DNA of 35,530 nt from Armatimonadota bacterium. GTDB taxonomy: Bacteria; Armatimonadota; Fimbriimonadia; Fimbriimonadales; ATM1. This document shows, one piece after another, positions 21,370-30,388 of the stretch (position 1 is its first letter; every line of letters begins with the position of its first letter). Position numbers and translations under genes: made by a program. Location: positions 1 to 35,530 of the forward strand of contig JAJPJR010000016.1 of NCBI GenBank assembly GCA_021324165.1, written 5' to 3'. The notes under the pieces are model-generated. The model saw nothing but the letters and a program-made list of their open reading frames with translations, made no database searches and had not been told where the DNA came from.

Positions 21370-23706
21370 CTATGACTGGGCGGCGGAGAGCGCCTGTGCA
21401 ACTTCGGCGGCGGTGAGCGTTTGACCACCCGGCAGTTCCAGATAAAACCGGGCGATGGCGCGCCCCGCCCACAGACCGATGCGCGCAACCTGAACGTTCC
21501 ACCCGTGGTCGGCGAGCATTTTAGAGATGCGATACGGCATTCCCCGCCCGGGTGGAGTTTCGATTTCAAGAACGGCCGGAGTTCCCTCTTGAAACGTATA
21601 GGTGAACATCGTCTGCACACGATCGGGATCTTTGCCGAGTTTTGTAATCAGTTCGTTCGTTTTTTGGAGATCGCGCGCGGACGATTTGATGTCGGAAGCG
21701 ATGGAGGCGCAGATCGCGTCGGGCACGACCATGTTTTGATACGATACGAGCAGCGTATCGAGCGCGACAGGATCGTCACCCAGTGTGGAAGCGGCACGCA
21801 CCGAATGAAGGTTGACATCGTGCGCATACAAAATGCCAAGAATTCGGCTCAGCAGCCCAGGTTCTTTCAAGTCTCGCATGCAAACGGTCAGTTCGCTCAT
21901 TCTCATATCGAGCCGCGATTGAAAAACGATGATGCAATCGCCGTTTCTGGCTTTTTGCACATATTCGGCATGAAGCGGAAACAGTTCTACAGGAGTTGAA
22001 AGAACGTAGTGGGTTGGCATGGATTGCACGTGCGCCTCGGACGCGGCATCCAGCGGCCTTGAGCCTCGAAACCGCTGTTTCATTTTGAAGTCAACGCGAT
22101 AGGCAGCGGGGTCATTGGCCCACTGCTGCGAGGTTTCGATGAGTGGAAGCGAGTTTCGATAAAGTTCGGCAAGCGATGAGCGCATGTGCGGGGTGAGAAC
22201 GTCGTCGTTCACGGCAGAAATGTCGGCGAGTGTAAGCAGATAAAGCATCGCCATCCGATCTCGCCGTGCGCAAAACGCGGCAAATTCTGCGAGTGTCGGC
22301 AGATGCGCAAGATCGTGGGTCCGCGCGATTCGTCCCATGGTCTGATGGTTCTGAATGAGCCATTGCACGGTTTGAGTTTCATCTTGAGAAACGCCAAGCC
22401 GCTCGCAAACCTGGCTGCCGATCTCCGCTCCTGCCGATTCGTGATCGAACTTAGAAACCGTTTTTCCAACGTCGTGAAGCAGCGCGCTCAGATAAAGCGG
22501 GCGGTGATTGGTAATTTCGCTCCACACTTCCGCCATGCGTTCATCGTTTTTTGAACGATCCAGGAATTCAAGCAGGCGAAACGTATGTTCGCCGATCGTG
22601 TACCGATGCACGCTGTCGTCGGCAACTTTGGCGAATCCGCGTTCGAGTTCGGGAAGAATGAACCGAAGGAGGCCGGCCTTTCGGAGTGCTCGGCACACCT
22701 CGGCTCCGCCTGCAAGAATTTGCGTTAGGCGGGCAGGATCGCGCACTGCGCCGCCCGTTTCACACGGTTCGATGCGGATTCCAAGCCGAACGGCGCGCGC
22801 CACTGCTTGCGCAGCATCCTCGACCGTGCAGTTCTTTGCGATGATGCAAACGCCGTTTTCGGCGCGCGCGTTCTCGGCCAAGACGATTCTGCTTTTTAGT
22901 GTTGAGAATACTGTCTGCTCATAATGCGCGAAGATCGTTTGCGTTGAATGGAATAAACGCTCCAGCAGTTCATCGCGGGTGATTCCGAGAATTTCAGCAG
23001 TTTGTTCGCGCTTTGCGCCTACGAGTTGATCTTGTTTTTTGTGTGCGGCCAGGTGCAGGGCGTTGCGAACCTCGAGCAGGAATGTGTGTTCTTTTTCGGG
23101 CTGAGCGGGAACGCCTTGATTCGCGGCTTGCGAAATCCATCTTGCCGTTTGATAATCGCGCAATCCGCCCACTCCGTCGCGCAGATGCGGCTCGGCGACG
23201 TGCGGTGTTCCGTGCCATTTGGTGTGCAAACGGCTGCGTTCTTCGATTTTGTCAATCAAAAACTCCGCTTGCGGAAGCGTGCTCCAAAAACGCTCATGAA
23301 AGTTTTCCCACGCCTCGGTGGACCCGCACACCAGCCGCGCATCCATCAGCGCGGAGCGCGAAACCGAATCGAGAACGGGAAGATCGGCGAGCAGACGGTA
23401 GGCGTACCCAACCGGCCATTCCATTTGCGCGAACCGATCAATGATCAGCCGGAATAGGGTGCGGACGAACCGTTCTGTTGGTGCATCGTCTTGCAGCAGC
23501 GGAATGAACGCGATATCAATGTCGCTGTGGGGCGCCAGTTCGCGCCTGCCATATCCTCCGACTGCCACGAGCGCAAGTTCTCCGCTGCCATCTTCGCGGT
23601 TGGCGTGATACAGTTCGATCAGCTGTTGGTCGGCGAATTCGGATAGTTTTTCACACAAATCTGTTGTTGGAATCTGATCGGCGGCAGGCAGCGCTTTGGT
23701 GTTCAT
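21370..23706 (-). CDS. glnD: GlnD-type [protein-PII] uridylyltransferase/uridylyl-removing enzyme
   Basis: 778 residues with the full GlnD order. The nucleotidyltransferase site is GGYGRRELAPHSDIDIAF (50-67, D62 and D64 as metal ligands). The HD domain carries H374 in YTIGEHT and H411-D412 in ALLHDVGKTVSKFDHE. Two ACT domains lie near 615-690 and 705-775. GlnD adds UMP to PII when nitrogen is short and removes it when glutamine is high. The gene overlaps the membrane-protein gene by 4 bases and is followed by two RCK genes; PII, glutamine synthetase and amt are absent here. The place in an ECF sigma operon is unusual, so a target other than PII is possible. Confidence 0.9.
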   Translation of the reverse strand: MNTKALPAADQIPTTDLCEKLSEFADQQLIELYHANREDGSGELALVAVGGYGRRELAPHSDIDIAFIPLLQDDAPTERFVRTLFRLIIDRFAQMEWPVGYAYRLLADLPVLDSVSRSALMDARLVCGSTEAWENFHERFWSTLPQAEFLIDKIEERSRLHTKWHGTPHVAEPHLRDGVGGLRDYQTARWISQAANQGVPAQPEKEHTFLLEVRNALHLAAHKKQDQLVGAKREQTAEILGITRDELLERLFHSTQTIFAHYEQTVFSTLKSRIVLAENARAENGVCIIAKNCTVEDAAQAVARAVRLGIRIEPCETGGAVRDPARLTQILAGGAEVCRALRKAGLLRFILPELERGFAKVADDSVHRYTIGEHTFRLLEFLDRSKNDERMAEVWSEITNHRPLYLSALLHDVGKTVSKFDHESAGAEIGSQVCERLGVSQDETQTVQWLIQNHQTMGRIARTHDLAHLPTLAEFAAFCARRDRMAMLYLLTLADISAVNDDVLTPHMRSSLAELYRNSLPLIETSQQWANDPAAYRVDFKMKQRFRGSRPLDAASEAHVQSMPTHYVLSTPVELFPLHAEYVQKARNGDCIIVFQSRLDMRMSELTVCMRDLKEPGLLSRILGILYAHDVNLHSVRAASTLGDDPVALDTLLVSYQNMVVPDAICASIASDIKSSARDLQKTNELITKLGKDPDRVQTMFTYTFQEGTPAVLEIETPPGRGMPYRISKMLADHGWNVQVARIGLWAGRAIARFYLELPGGQTLTAAEVAQALSAAQS

Positions 23707-25265
23707 GGCTGATTGATTCTGTATACCACCGACTCGTTTTGAAAACGTTCGTTCACACCGGTTTGAAGAGTCTTATCCCAATACATGCAAACCGGGGTCG
23801 AAACGATGGTGCCGATCAGCCCAAGGATCGCGGCGATGAATCCAATGCGCGACATCGTTTCGCATGCGATGCTTACGGTCGGTTTTCTTTTCACTCGCGC
23901 CCACACGACCGCGCAAGGAATTGCAAGTGAGAACACCCCAGCGGCAAGTTCGAGCCAGGTTTGCGGGCGCGATGCGAGACGATCAACAACCGCCGCAACG
24001 TTTTCAAGCAGAAGTTTCGACGGGCTGATCGCGATAACCCACAGCATGAGGGTGATGAGCGAAAACAACGCGATGATCGCTTGCGCCGCATTGTTCAGGC
24101 CGTTCCATTCGGTGGGATTGGGATCGGCCACTTCGATCGGCCACGACAGTAGAACTCCCAAAAACAGGAACCAGACGGCCACAAGCCACGGACTTCCGGC
24201 AAACCAAAACAACGCAGCCGCCAAAACAAACACCAAAAAAACCCCGCCGCGGCTGGGATGCGGAATGGTTCGTGTGTGACTTGCCACAAGGTACATCGCC
24301 CCTGCAAGAAAAGCGAAGATGATGCCCGCCCACAAAAAAGCCGAGGGCATTGACGCGCACAACACCGCCTGCGACGAAAGTGTTCGAGATTGCGCTGCGA
24401 TCTCTTCATCGGATTTGAGCAGCGCGATCCACGAATCGTTTCGGCGCATCAAAACCAGAGCCGAAGTGGACGCTTCTTGTCCGAGCGTGTTGCGCACCTG
24501 AGTTTGAAACTCGATGTACCTTCGTTCGCGGGAAACAGGCAGAGCCTGCGTTTGGTTTTCGATATTGAGCCCCGAGGTTCGAAGCGATTCTTCGCTGGCG
24601 CGCCTTGCTCCATACAGCGAACGCGTGCCTTCGCGCAAAAGGTCGAGATTTGCGAGCGAATAGTATCGGCCCTCGATTCCGAAATGTTTGGAAAGGATTC
24701 CTGCGGTTCGGCAGATCAGCTGCGCGATACTCGTCGGCCGATTTCGCAGAGCAAGCAGTCCCTGCCAAGCCAGTTTTCTGTTTTCAATTGTGCTGAGGCT
24801 TTCCCAAAGGTCTTTGACTTGCGATTGCGTTCCGCACGCCCAAGTTGTAAGCGCGGACGCTTTTTTCCAATCTTCGAATGCCGCATCGAAATTGCCGTTG
24901 CGCGCTTTGATAGTTGCGAGCATCTGCGGCCAAATCGCATTGTCGCGGTCGTTGTCCCAAGAAAGTTGAAAAAACTTTTCGGCGATTTTGTATTCCCGCT
25001 CTGCCAGCGGCTGCGCTGGGTTTGCGATGAGCAGGGTTGCGATCTGCGATGCGGTGAGTTCCCGAAGCGCAGGATCGCGGTACGCGTTCGGCTGCGGCTC
25101 TGGAAGCAAGGTTTTCGAATCGGCAATCGGGCTGGATTCGAGCGATTCGATGACCGCATTGGTGCGGATGGGGTGGAGCAGGAGTGATCGGGACGCTGGC
25201 GAGGCGATCAGTGCAAGAACGGCCCCAACGCCAATCCCCAACAGCAGGCGCTGAGAAGCGGTCAT
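23703..25265 (-). CDS. membrane protein with large extracytoplasmic helical domain, unknown
   Basis: 520 residues. One helix near 7-25, a long soluble part (about 30-305) that is helical and Trp/Ala-rich with TPR-like spacing (DFKKA-type pairs such as FDAAFEDWKKASALTTW), then about six membrane helices between 310 and 500. No family is recognised. With the first helix as anchor the soluble part would face outward, so it may be the sensor or the target of the sigma/anti-sigma pair directly upstream. GATAAT lies 9 bases before the ATG, inside the anti-sigma 3' end, a possible internal promoter. It overlaps glnD by 4 bases. Confidence 0.75.
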   Translation of the reverse strand: MTASQRLLLGIGVGAVLALIASPASRSLLLHPIRTNAVIESLESSPIADSKTLLPEPQPNAYRDPALRELTASQIATLLIANPAQPLAEREYKIAEKFFQLSWDNDRDNAIWPQMLATIKARNGNFDAAFEDWKKASALTTWACGTQSQVKDLWESLSTIENRKLAWQGLLALRNRPTSIAQLICRTAGILSKHFGIEGRYYSLANLDLLREGTRSLYGARRASEESLRTSGLNIENQTQALPVSRERRYIEFQTQVRNTLGQEASTSALVLMRRNDSWIALLKSDEEIAAQSRTLSSQAVLCASMPSAFLWAGIIFAFLAGAMYLVASHTRTIPHPSRGGVFLVFVLAAALFWFAGSPWLVAVWFLFLGVLLSWPIEVADPNPTEWNGLNNAAQAIIALFSLITLMLWVIAISPSKLLLENVAAVVDRLASRPQTWLELAAGVFSLAIPCAVVWARVKRKPTVSIACETMSRIGFIAAILGLIGTIVSTPVCMYWDKTLQTGVNERFQNESVVYRINQP

Positions 25266-25275
25266 CAGGTGGCTA

Positions 25276-25710
25276 TTATCCGGGTTTCTTGGAGGATTTT
25301 TCCGGGGTGGTTTTGGGTGCGGTGAACAGGATGTTCGGCTGCTGGCCGTTTCGTTCGGCGCTGCCTATCGCGCGGGATTGGGCGGTTTTAGGTTCCGAGG
25401 TGAGAATCTGCAAAAACGTTCCCATGGCGAGCGCGGCAGTGGTCGCTGCGATGAGCGCGGGTTTCCACGGCGCAAGCGGGCTGCTTCGGGCTTTCCGAAT
25501 CGTTTCAACCACTTGATCGGTAAATTCGGTGGAGTTTCTGAACGAATCAAGCGAACTGTTCAGCACCGCGTCGGCGCGGCGCACCTGCTCGTCGAACTCG
25601 CGGCATTTTTGACATTCGCGAATGTGCGAGGCACAGTAGCCATCTAAGCCCGTCCCGCTTTCACGAAGCCGCAGCTTTCTAAACTTTCTGCAAGCCCAAT
25701 AAGATTTCAT
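25276..25710 (-). CDS. probable zinc-binding anti-sigma factor
   Basis: 144 residues. The N-terminal part has Cys26, His29, Cys33 and Cys36; H29-x3-C33-x2-C36 is the ZAS motif of anti-sigma factors. One membrane helix lies at about 83-102, followed by a short outer tail ending in a Lys/Pro-rich stretch. It would hold the sigma factor encoded just before it (TGA-A-ATG, 1-base gap) until a signal from outside. The signal is unknown. Without similarity over the whole chain, the call rests on motif, topology and neighbour. Confidence 0.82.
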   Translation of the reverse strand: MKSYWACRKFRKLRLRESGTGLDGYCASHIRECQKCREFDEQVRRADAVLNSSLDSFRNSTEFTDQVVETIRKARSSPLAPWKPALIAATTAALAMGTFLQILTSEPKTAQSRAIGSAERNGQQPNILFTAPKTTPEKSSKKPG

Positions 25711-25711
25711 T

Positions 25712-26266
25712 TCATTCGTTGGCGGCGATCCAAAAGGCCCGAAACCGTTCTCGCGCGGTGTGGAGCCGAGATCGAACCGTGCCCACCGGCACGTTCATCG
25801 CCTTTGCCACCTCTTCATAACTCAACTGCTCGATCTCTCGCAACACTAATGTTGTACGCAATTCGATGGGAAGTTTTTGCAGAAGCCTTTCAACCAGGAC
25901 TTTGGTCTCAATGGATGTGGGCGCGACCTTGATGCTCGCCTCGAGCGGCGAAATCTCTGGTTTTTTCAGGCGGAGCCTGTCCACGCACAGCCTCACACAA
26001 ATGCGATAAAGGAACGAACTGAACGCGCGGTTGTCGCGAAGGCGGTGCAGTTCGCGGAAAGCCTTCAAAAACGACTCCTGCGCAACATCTTCGGCTTCCA
26101 CCGCATCGCGCAGAATGTTCGCGGCGGTTCGGATCAGCCGCACTCTGTGGCGGTCTACCAGTTCTCGAAGCGAGTTCTCGTCTCCCTGCCGACATTTGAG
26201 AACTAATACAGCCTCATCGTCTCGAACTTGCGCCGCTGCCGCGCTTGTGATTCCCGATTGGATCAT
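25712..26266 (-). CDS. ECF-type RNA polymerase sigma factor
   Basis: 184 residues from the ATG at 26266. Sigma region 2 has EDVAQESFLKAFRELHRL (about 60-77, -10 recognition and core binding). Region 4 has LPIELRTTLVLREIEQLSY and EEVAKAMNVPVGTVRSRLHTARE (about 131-173, -35 recognition helix). Regions 1 and 3 are missing, as in group 4 sigma factors. A GTG at 26296 would add ten residues that do not fit the family. It heads a six-gene run (anti-sigma, membrane protein, glnD, two RCK genes). TTGAATTT and CGTC spaced ~15 bases apart upstream (about 26312-26340) are a possible self-recognised promoter, weakly supported. Confidence 0.94.
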   Translation of the reverse strand: MIQSGITSAAAAQVRDDEAVLVLKCRQGDENSLRELVDRHRVRLIRTAANILRDAVEAEDVAQESFLKAFRELHRLRDNRAFSSFLYRICVRLCVDRLRLKKPEISPLEASIKVAPTSIETKVLVERLLQKLPIELRTTLVLREIEQLSYEEVAKAMNVPVGTVRSRLHTARERFRAFWIAANE

Positions 26267-26376
26267 GGTTTTACGTCCCTGGGCCCAATGGCCCACTCCT
26301 ATCTTACACGAAGATGACGAAAAATCGGTGCATAAAATTCAAGCCGGGTGCGAGGTTTGAGCCCGGCACCTGGCAA

Positions 26377-26405
26377 TTTGCAGGGGGCGGGCCGGGGGGT
26401 ATATT
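26377..26405 (+). promoter_or_regulatory. apt promoter, probably leaderless
   Basis: TTTGCA (26377-26382) and TATATT (26400-26405) are 17 bases apart, and TATATT ends 9 bases before the GTG start of apt, leaving almost no leader. There is no ribosome site (ccgttcccc). The rest of the 148-base divergent space from 26267 holds GCCGGG/CCCGGC arms at 26343-26348 and 26362-26367, a possible hairpin of unknown role, and TGGGCCCA at 26280-26287. Confidence 0.5.
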
Positions 26406-26414
26406 CCGTTCCCC

Positions 26415-26933
26415 GTGGACCTTCAGGCGAAAACCCTTATCCGCGATGTGCCTGATTTCCCGAAGCCGGGGATCATTTTCAAGGACATCACCCCGGTTTT
26501 GCAGTCGCCGGAAGCGTTCCGGCAGGTGGAATCGGAGATGATCGCCACGACCCAGCAGTTCGGGGCGACGAGCGTACTTGGGATCGAGTCCCGCGGGTTT
26601 ATTTTTGCCGCTCCGATCGCCACCGCCCTGAACCTTCCGCTGATTCTTGCGCGCAAACTTGGGAAGCTGCCTTACAAAACGATGATTCAGGAGTATTCGC
26701 TGGAGTATGGAACCGCAACCATCGAAATGCACGAAGATTCGGTGAACCCGGGAGACAAGGTTGTGATTGTGGATGATCTGATCGCAACCGGAGGAACCGC
26801 ACTCGCCTCGGCGCAGCTGGTGGAGAAACTGGGCGGAACGGTTGCGGGGTTCTGTTTTCTTGTCGAGCTGAGTTTTCTTCCCGGGCGCGAACTGCTGCGC
26901 AACTATCCGGTCAAATCTTTGATTAAATACTAA
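26415..26933 (+). CDS. apt: adenine phosphoribosyltransferase
   Basis: 172 residues from a GTG. The enzyme salvages adenine with PRPP to AMP. The PRPP-binding motif VVIVDDLIATGGTA (116-129), the conserved start IRDVPDFPKPGIIFKDITP (9-27) and GIESRGFIFAAPIA (56-69) are all present; length is normal. The GTG start has TATATT 9 bases upstream and no ribosome site, as in leaderless transcripts. tpx follows 11 bases later and its ribosome site overlaps the apt stop. Confidence 0.97.
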   Translation: MDLQAKTLIRDVPDFPKPGIIFKDITPVLQSPEAFRQVESEMIATTQQFGATSVLGIESRGFIFAAPIATALNLPLILARKLGKLPYKTMIQEYSLEYGTATIEMHEDSVNPGDKVVIVDDLIATGGTALASAQLVEKLGGTVAGFCFLVELSFLPGRELLRNYPVKSLIKY

Positions 26934-26944
26934 GGAGTAACAAG

Positions 26945-27454
26945 ATGAGCCGAGCAACGACTTTGAGAGGTGAACCGCTTCCGGTCGAAGGAGCCGAACT
27001 GCACGCTGGCGACCCCGCTCCCGATTTCAAATTGCACATGATGGGAGAAGGCGGACTGAAAGACGTTTCCCTGAAAGATTTTCAAGGAAAGACGTTGATT
27101 CTTTCTGTCGTTTTGTCTTTGGATACCGGCGTATGCGCCGCTCAAAGCAGAAAGTTCAACGAAGCCGCTTCCAAACTTCCCGATGATGTGGAAGTGCTGA
27201 CGGTGAGCACCGATCTTCCCTATGCTCAAAGACGGTTTTGCGGCGCGGAGCACCTGGACAAACTGAAAACCGCGAGCGATCATCGCGACGTGTCGTTCGG
27301 CAAAGCGTATGGCGTGCTGATTCCGAGCCTCAGGACGTTGATGCGGGCTGCGTTCGTCGTGGGGCCCGATGGCAGCATAAAATATGCCGAATATGTTCCC
27401 GAACTGACCAGCGAACCGAACTACGACGCAGTGCTTTCGGCGGCAAAAGCGTAA
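26945..27454 (+). CDS. tpx: thiol peroxidase (Tpx-type peroxiredoxin)
   Basis: 169 residues. It reduces hydroperoxides using thioredoxin. T61-x2-C64 in SLDTGVCAAQSRKFNEA holds the peroxidatic Cys, with Gly where most Tpx have Pro; C99 in YAQRRFCGAEHL is the resolving Cys; R134 completes the active site. Length and the GDPAPDF start fit the family. AAGGAG lies 7 bases before the ATG and overlaps the apt stop, so the two are co-transcribed. Its stop is 1 base from the convergent permease stop. Confidence 0.96.
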   Translation: MSRATTLRGEPLPVEGAELHAGDPAPDFKLHMMGEGGLKDVSLKDFQGKTLILSVVLSLDTGVCAAQSRKFNEAASKLPDDVEVLTVSTDLPYAQRRFCGAEHLDKLKTASDHRDVSFGKAYGVLIPSLRTLMRAAFVVGPDGSIKYAEYVPELTSEPNYDAVLSAAKA

Positions 27455-27455
27455 A

Positions 27456-28688
27456 TCATTCGGTTCTCAGCGCGACGATCGGGTCGAGCCTCGCTGCGCT
27501 CCACGCCGGATATAACCCGAATACCATTCCCACCAGTGCAGAAAAGCCGACTGCGATCACCGCCGCATACAACGGAAACGTTACAACGATCCCGCTGTCA
27601 CCCAACAGATGCGCCTGCTTCGTGATATATGACACACCGTGACCGATCACGAACGCAGTCACCATTCCAATCACTCCGCCCGCGATCGAAAGAACCGCCG
27701 CTTCGATGAGAAACTGCCCCAAGACCGCGCCTTTTTTTGCCCCTACTGCTTTGCGAAGTCCGATTTCGCGCGTGCGTTCGGTAACTGAAACAAGCATGAT
27801 GTTCATGATGCCGATGCCGCCCACAAGAAGCGACAGTGCCGCAATCGCACCCAGCGCGATGCCGGCCACTCCGATCACTTTCCCGAACACTCCCAACAGC
27901 GATTCGCGCGAATCGAGCCGATAGAGCAGCCGGTTTCCCGATCGCTGCATCATCACTTCCCAAACTTCCTGCATTGTGGCTTCGACCTTTTTGCCCTCTT
28001 TTGGCCGAAACAGAATTGCGCCGAAATACTTGCCGCCGATCCATTTGTCCTGCGCCGTTGATCGGGGGACGAACATCACCACCGCCGTGCTTCGGGGTCC
28101 GATATCCAAGCGCTCGGTTACTCCGACAACTTCGAATGAGATGTCCTTCATCGAGATCCGTTTGCCTATCGGGCTGCCTTCGGGAAAGAGCGCTTTTCGA
28201 ATGTCATCGCCGATCACGCACACATTGGTTCGGTTCACGATGTCGAAGTCCGTGATGAACCGCCCCTGAACGACCTTGAATCGGTTCAGATCGTGATAGT
28301 TCTGATCAACGGCCACGATCTGTCCTTCTTTGTACTCTTTGTCGCCGTTTCTCATCGGCATGCTGCCGAGATCGAGCATGGTGCTGATGAGTCCCACCGA
28401 CGTGCAGCGATCGCGAATGAGCCTCACGTCGTCCTCGGTAAGCCCGGCGATTCCGCCGGTGGATTGACCTTGAAACCTTCGGCCTGGCGAATACACGATG
28501 AAAATCGTGTCCGATCCCAGTTTGTTGAACTGTTCGGTGATGTATCCGCGGAAACCTTCAGAAACCATCACGATGAGCGTTACGCTCATCACTCCGATGA
28601 TGACGCCAAGCATGGTGAGAAACGCCCGCAGCTTGTGCAGGCGCAGCATGTTAATCGCGATGCCGAACGCTTGAAAGAACTGTCTCAT
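27456..28688 (-). CDS. MacB/FtsX-type ABC transporter permease
   Basis: 410 residues. One helix near 18-42 (RAFLTMLGVIIGVMSVTLIVM) is followed by a large periplasmic MacB-type domain (GSDTIFIVYSPG, then residues to ~275) and three C-terminal FtsX helices with GGIGIMNIMLVSVTERTREIGLRKAVGA, the coupling segment for an ATPase. The ATP-binding domain found in E. coli MacB is absent and no ATPase gene is adjacent. It starts in the stop of the adaptor gene (4-base-type ATGA overlap), so the pair works together, probably exporting a peptide, lipid or drug from the periplasm. The ATPase must come from elsewhere. Confidence 0.92.
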   Translation of the reverse strand: MRQFFQAFGIAINMLRLHKLRAFLTMLGVIIGVMSVTLIVMVSEGFRGYITEQFNKLGSDTIFIVYSPGRRFQGQSTGGIAGLTEDDVRLIRDRCTSVGLISTMLDLGSMPMRNGDKEYKEGQIVAVDQNYHDLNRFKVVQGRFITDFDIVNRTNVCVIGDDIRKALFPEGSPIGKRISMKDISFEVVGVTERLDIGPRSTAVVMFVPRSTAQDKWIGGKYFGAILFRPKEGKKVEATMQEVWEVMMQRSGNRLLYRLDSRESLLGVFGKVIGVAGIALGAIAALSLLVGGIGIMNIMLVSVTERTREIGLRKAVGAKKGAVLGQFLIEAAVLSIAGGVIGMVTAFVIGHGVSYITKQAHLLGDSGIVVTFPLYAAVIAVGFSALVGMVFGLYPAWSAARLDPIVALRTE

Positions 28689-30304
28689 CAGCCGCTCATC
28701 ATTCCCTGCCTGGGCGGACCGGTGTATTCGGGTTTGGAGAGCACGTCGCCCTCTTTCAAACCGTCGGTCACTTGATAATCGGTTGTGGTGATGACGCCGA
28801 CTTTGATCTGGCGGCGTTCGGGAGTTTTGCTGCCTTGTTGAATGACGTTGACCCAATACCCTTTGTCGTCTTTCGTAACGAACTCGACCGGCACTTTCAG
28901 TACGTTCGCAACTTTCTCTACGAAAATCGTGCATTTTGCGGACATGCCCGGCCGGATGCGGGGGTCGGCGTTCGCAAGCGTAACGATCACTTCGTATTTC
29001 ACCACGGCATCAGTGGACGGCTGCGCACCCGGTGACGCAGCGGCAGTTTGGCTGGAAGGCGCGATTCGTTCAACAACTCCGTCGAATTTCACATTGGGAA
29101 TGGCATCCACTTCGACCGAAGCGTGCGATTGCGGCTTCAACTTCGCAACGTCAATTTCGTTGATCAAAAGTTTGACTTGCAGCCGCTTCAGATCAGCGAT
29201 CTGAACGATGGACGTACCGCCGGAAAAACTGTTGAGTGCGGAAACGAGTTCACCCACTTCCACGAACTTTTTCGTGACGGTTCCGCTCATCGGGGCTTTG
29301 ATTTTGGTTTCGCGCAGAAGGCGGTTGCTGTCGGCGACGGTTGCGCGGATTTGAGCGGCTTGTGCCGCAGCCTGCTCATACGAAAACTTTTCGAGCTGCA
29401 CGCGCCGCAAATCGGAGCGGGCCAAGTCTAAAGCGGCCTTCGCCTGATTCAGCGCATCGAGTTTGCCTTTGTCAATGTTTGCGCGCGCGAGCGCCTGGTC
29501 AAAGGCGGCCTTTGTTTCTGCAACCCGCTGCTCGGCGTTTTTGCGCTCCACGGACTGTTTGCTTTCCAGCCGGGTTTTGGACTCCTTGGCGTTTCGCAGC
29601 GCCGCTTCGCTCGCCGCAAACTGCGCCCGAGCGGCATCAACGTCACGCTGAGAGACGTACCCTTTTTCGAGCAGACCGGTGAGGCGGTCTACGTTCGCTC
29701 TGTCGCGGTCGAATTGCGCTTGTGCTTGCGAATGCGTCGCATCCACCAAAACCAGTTCCTGCGGGTGTGTAACTTGGGCCAAAAGGTCGCGCGCTCGCTG
29801 CGCCGATTCGTAGGCAAGACGCGACTGCTCCAGCGAAGTGCGCGTAAGCTCGGGCTGATTCTGCCAATCGCGAAGCGCCAGATTGTATCGCCCTTCGGCT
29901 TCGGTGAGCGAAGAGCGCAGCTGCTTTTCGGTGATGTCAATGTTTGCCCGGCTTCGCGCCGCCGAACTTTCGGCTCCTCGAAGCTGCGCCGTGCTTTGCT
30001 GCAACTGCAGATTCAACTCCTCGGGATCAATGGTCGCAATCTCCTGCCCTTTCTGCACGTTGTCGCCTTCTTCAACAAAAAGGTGCTGAAGCCTTCCCGA
30101 AACGCGGCTTTTGACCTCGACCGACTGCACGGCCTCGATCGAGCCGCTTTCGATGACCGAAGAACTCACCTCGCCGCGAACGACTGTGTAGGTGGGCCGC
30201 TCATTCTTATCGTCGTCGGCTGAGCCTTTGCGGCGGAGCGCCGAGAACGCGAAATAAAGCAGCACAATGCCGATGAGCAGAAGGATGATGTAGCGGAGTT
30301 TCAT
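28688..30304 (-). CDS. MacA-like periplasmic adaptor (HlyD/RND family)
   Basis: 538 residues. A membrane anchor (about 1-21) is followed by a biotinyl-lipoyl-like half (SGRLQHLFVEEGDNVQKGQEI), a long coiled coil (about 85-325, Ala/Gln/Glu/Arg-rich), the second lipoyl half (IKAPMSGTVTKKFVEVGELV), and beta-barrel and membrane-proximal domains ending near residue 530. The adaptor links an inner-membrane pump to an outer-membrane channel. The coiled coil is long compared with MacA, which may mean a wide gap or a different partner. TAAACT lies 15 bases before the ATG. The 125-base space up to tRNA-Arg holds its promoter and that of the tRNA. Confidence 0.92.
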   Translation of the reverse strand: MKLRYIILLLIGIVLLYFAFSALRRKGSADDDKNERPTYTVVRGEVSSSVIESGSIEAVQSVEVKSRVSGRLQHLFVEEGDNVQKGQEIATIDPEELNLQLQQSTAQLRGAESSAARSRANIDITEKQLRSSLTEAEGRYNLALRDWQNQPELTRTSLEQSRLAYESAQRARDLLAQVTHPQELVLVDATHSQAQAQFDRDRANVDRLTGLLEKGYVSQRDVDAARAQFAASEAALRNAKESKTRLESKQSVERKNAEQRVAETKAAFDQALARANIDKGKLDALNQAKAALDLARSDLRRVQLEKFSYEQAAAQAAQIRATVADSNRLLRETKIKAPMSGTVTKKFVEVGELVSALNSFSGGTSIVQIADLKRLQVKLLINEIDVAKLKPQSHASVEVDAIPNVKFDGVVERIAPSSQTAAASPGAQPSTDAVVKYEVIVTLANADPRIRPGMSAKCTIFVEKVANVLKVPVEFVTKDDKGYWVNVIQQGSKTPERRQIKVGVITTTDYQVTDGLKEGDVLSKPEYTGPPRQGMMSG

Positions 30305-30388
30305 GCGCAGTCGGCGGCCAGTTTAGCAAATCTAACGGTGGATGTTTCGATTTTGTCGAAAATTGGGTCTAAAATCCCGCGCGATTTT

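Noticed and set aside
21351-21620. Upstream extension of the TrkA_N-only gene
   Set aside because: It would lie inside glnD in another frame; the Rossmann strand starts right at the ATG at 21350.
26267-26340. ECF-type autoregulated promoter for the sigma factor
   Set aside because: TTGAATTT and CGTC are present but the -35 match and spacing are poor; kept only as a remark in the sigma factor entry.
28689-28934. Upstream extension of the permease gene
   Set aside because: The extra 82 residues are Arg-rich, read through the adaptor 3' end in another frame, and precede a good ATG that overlaps the adaptor stop.
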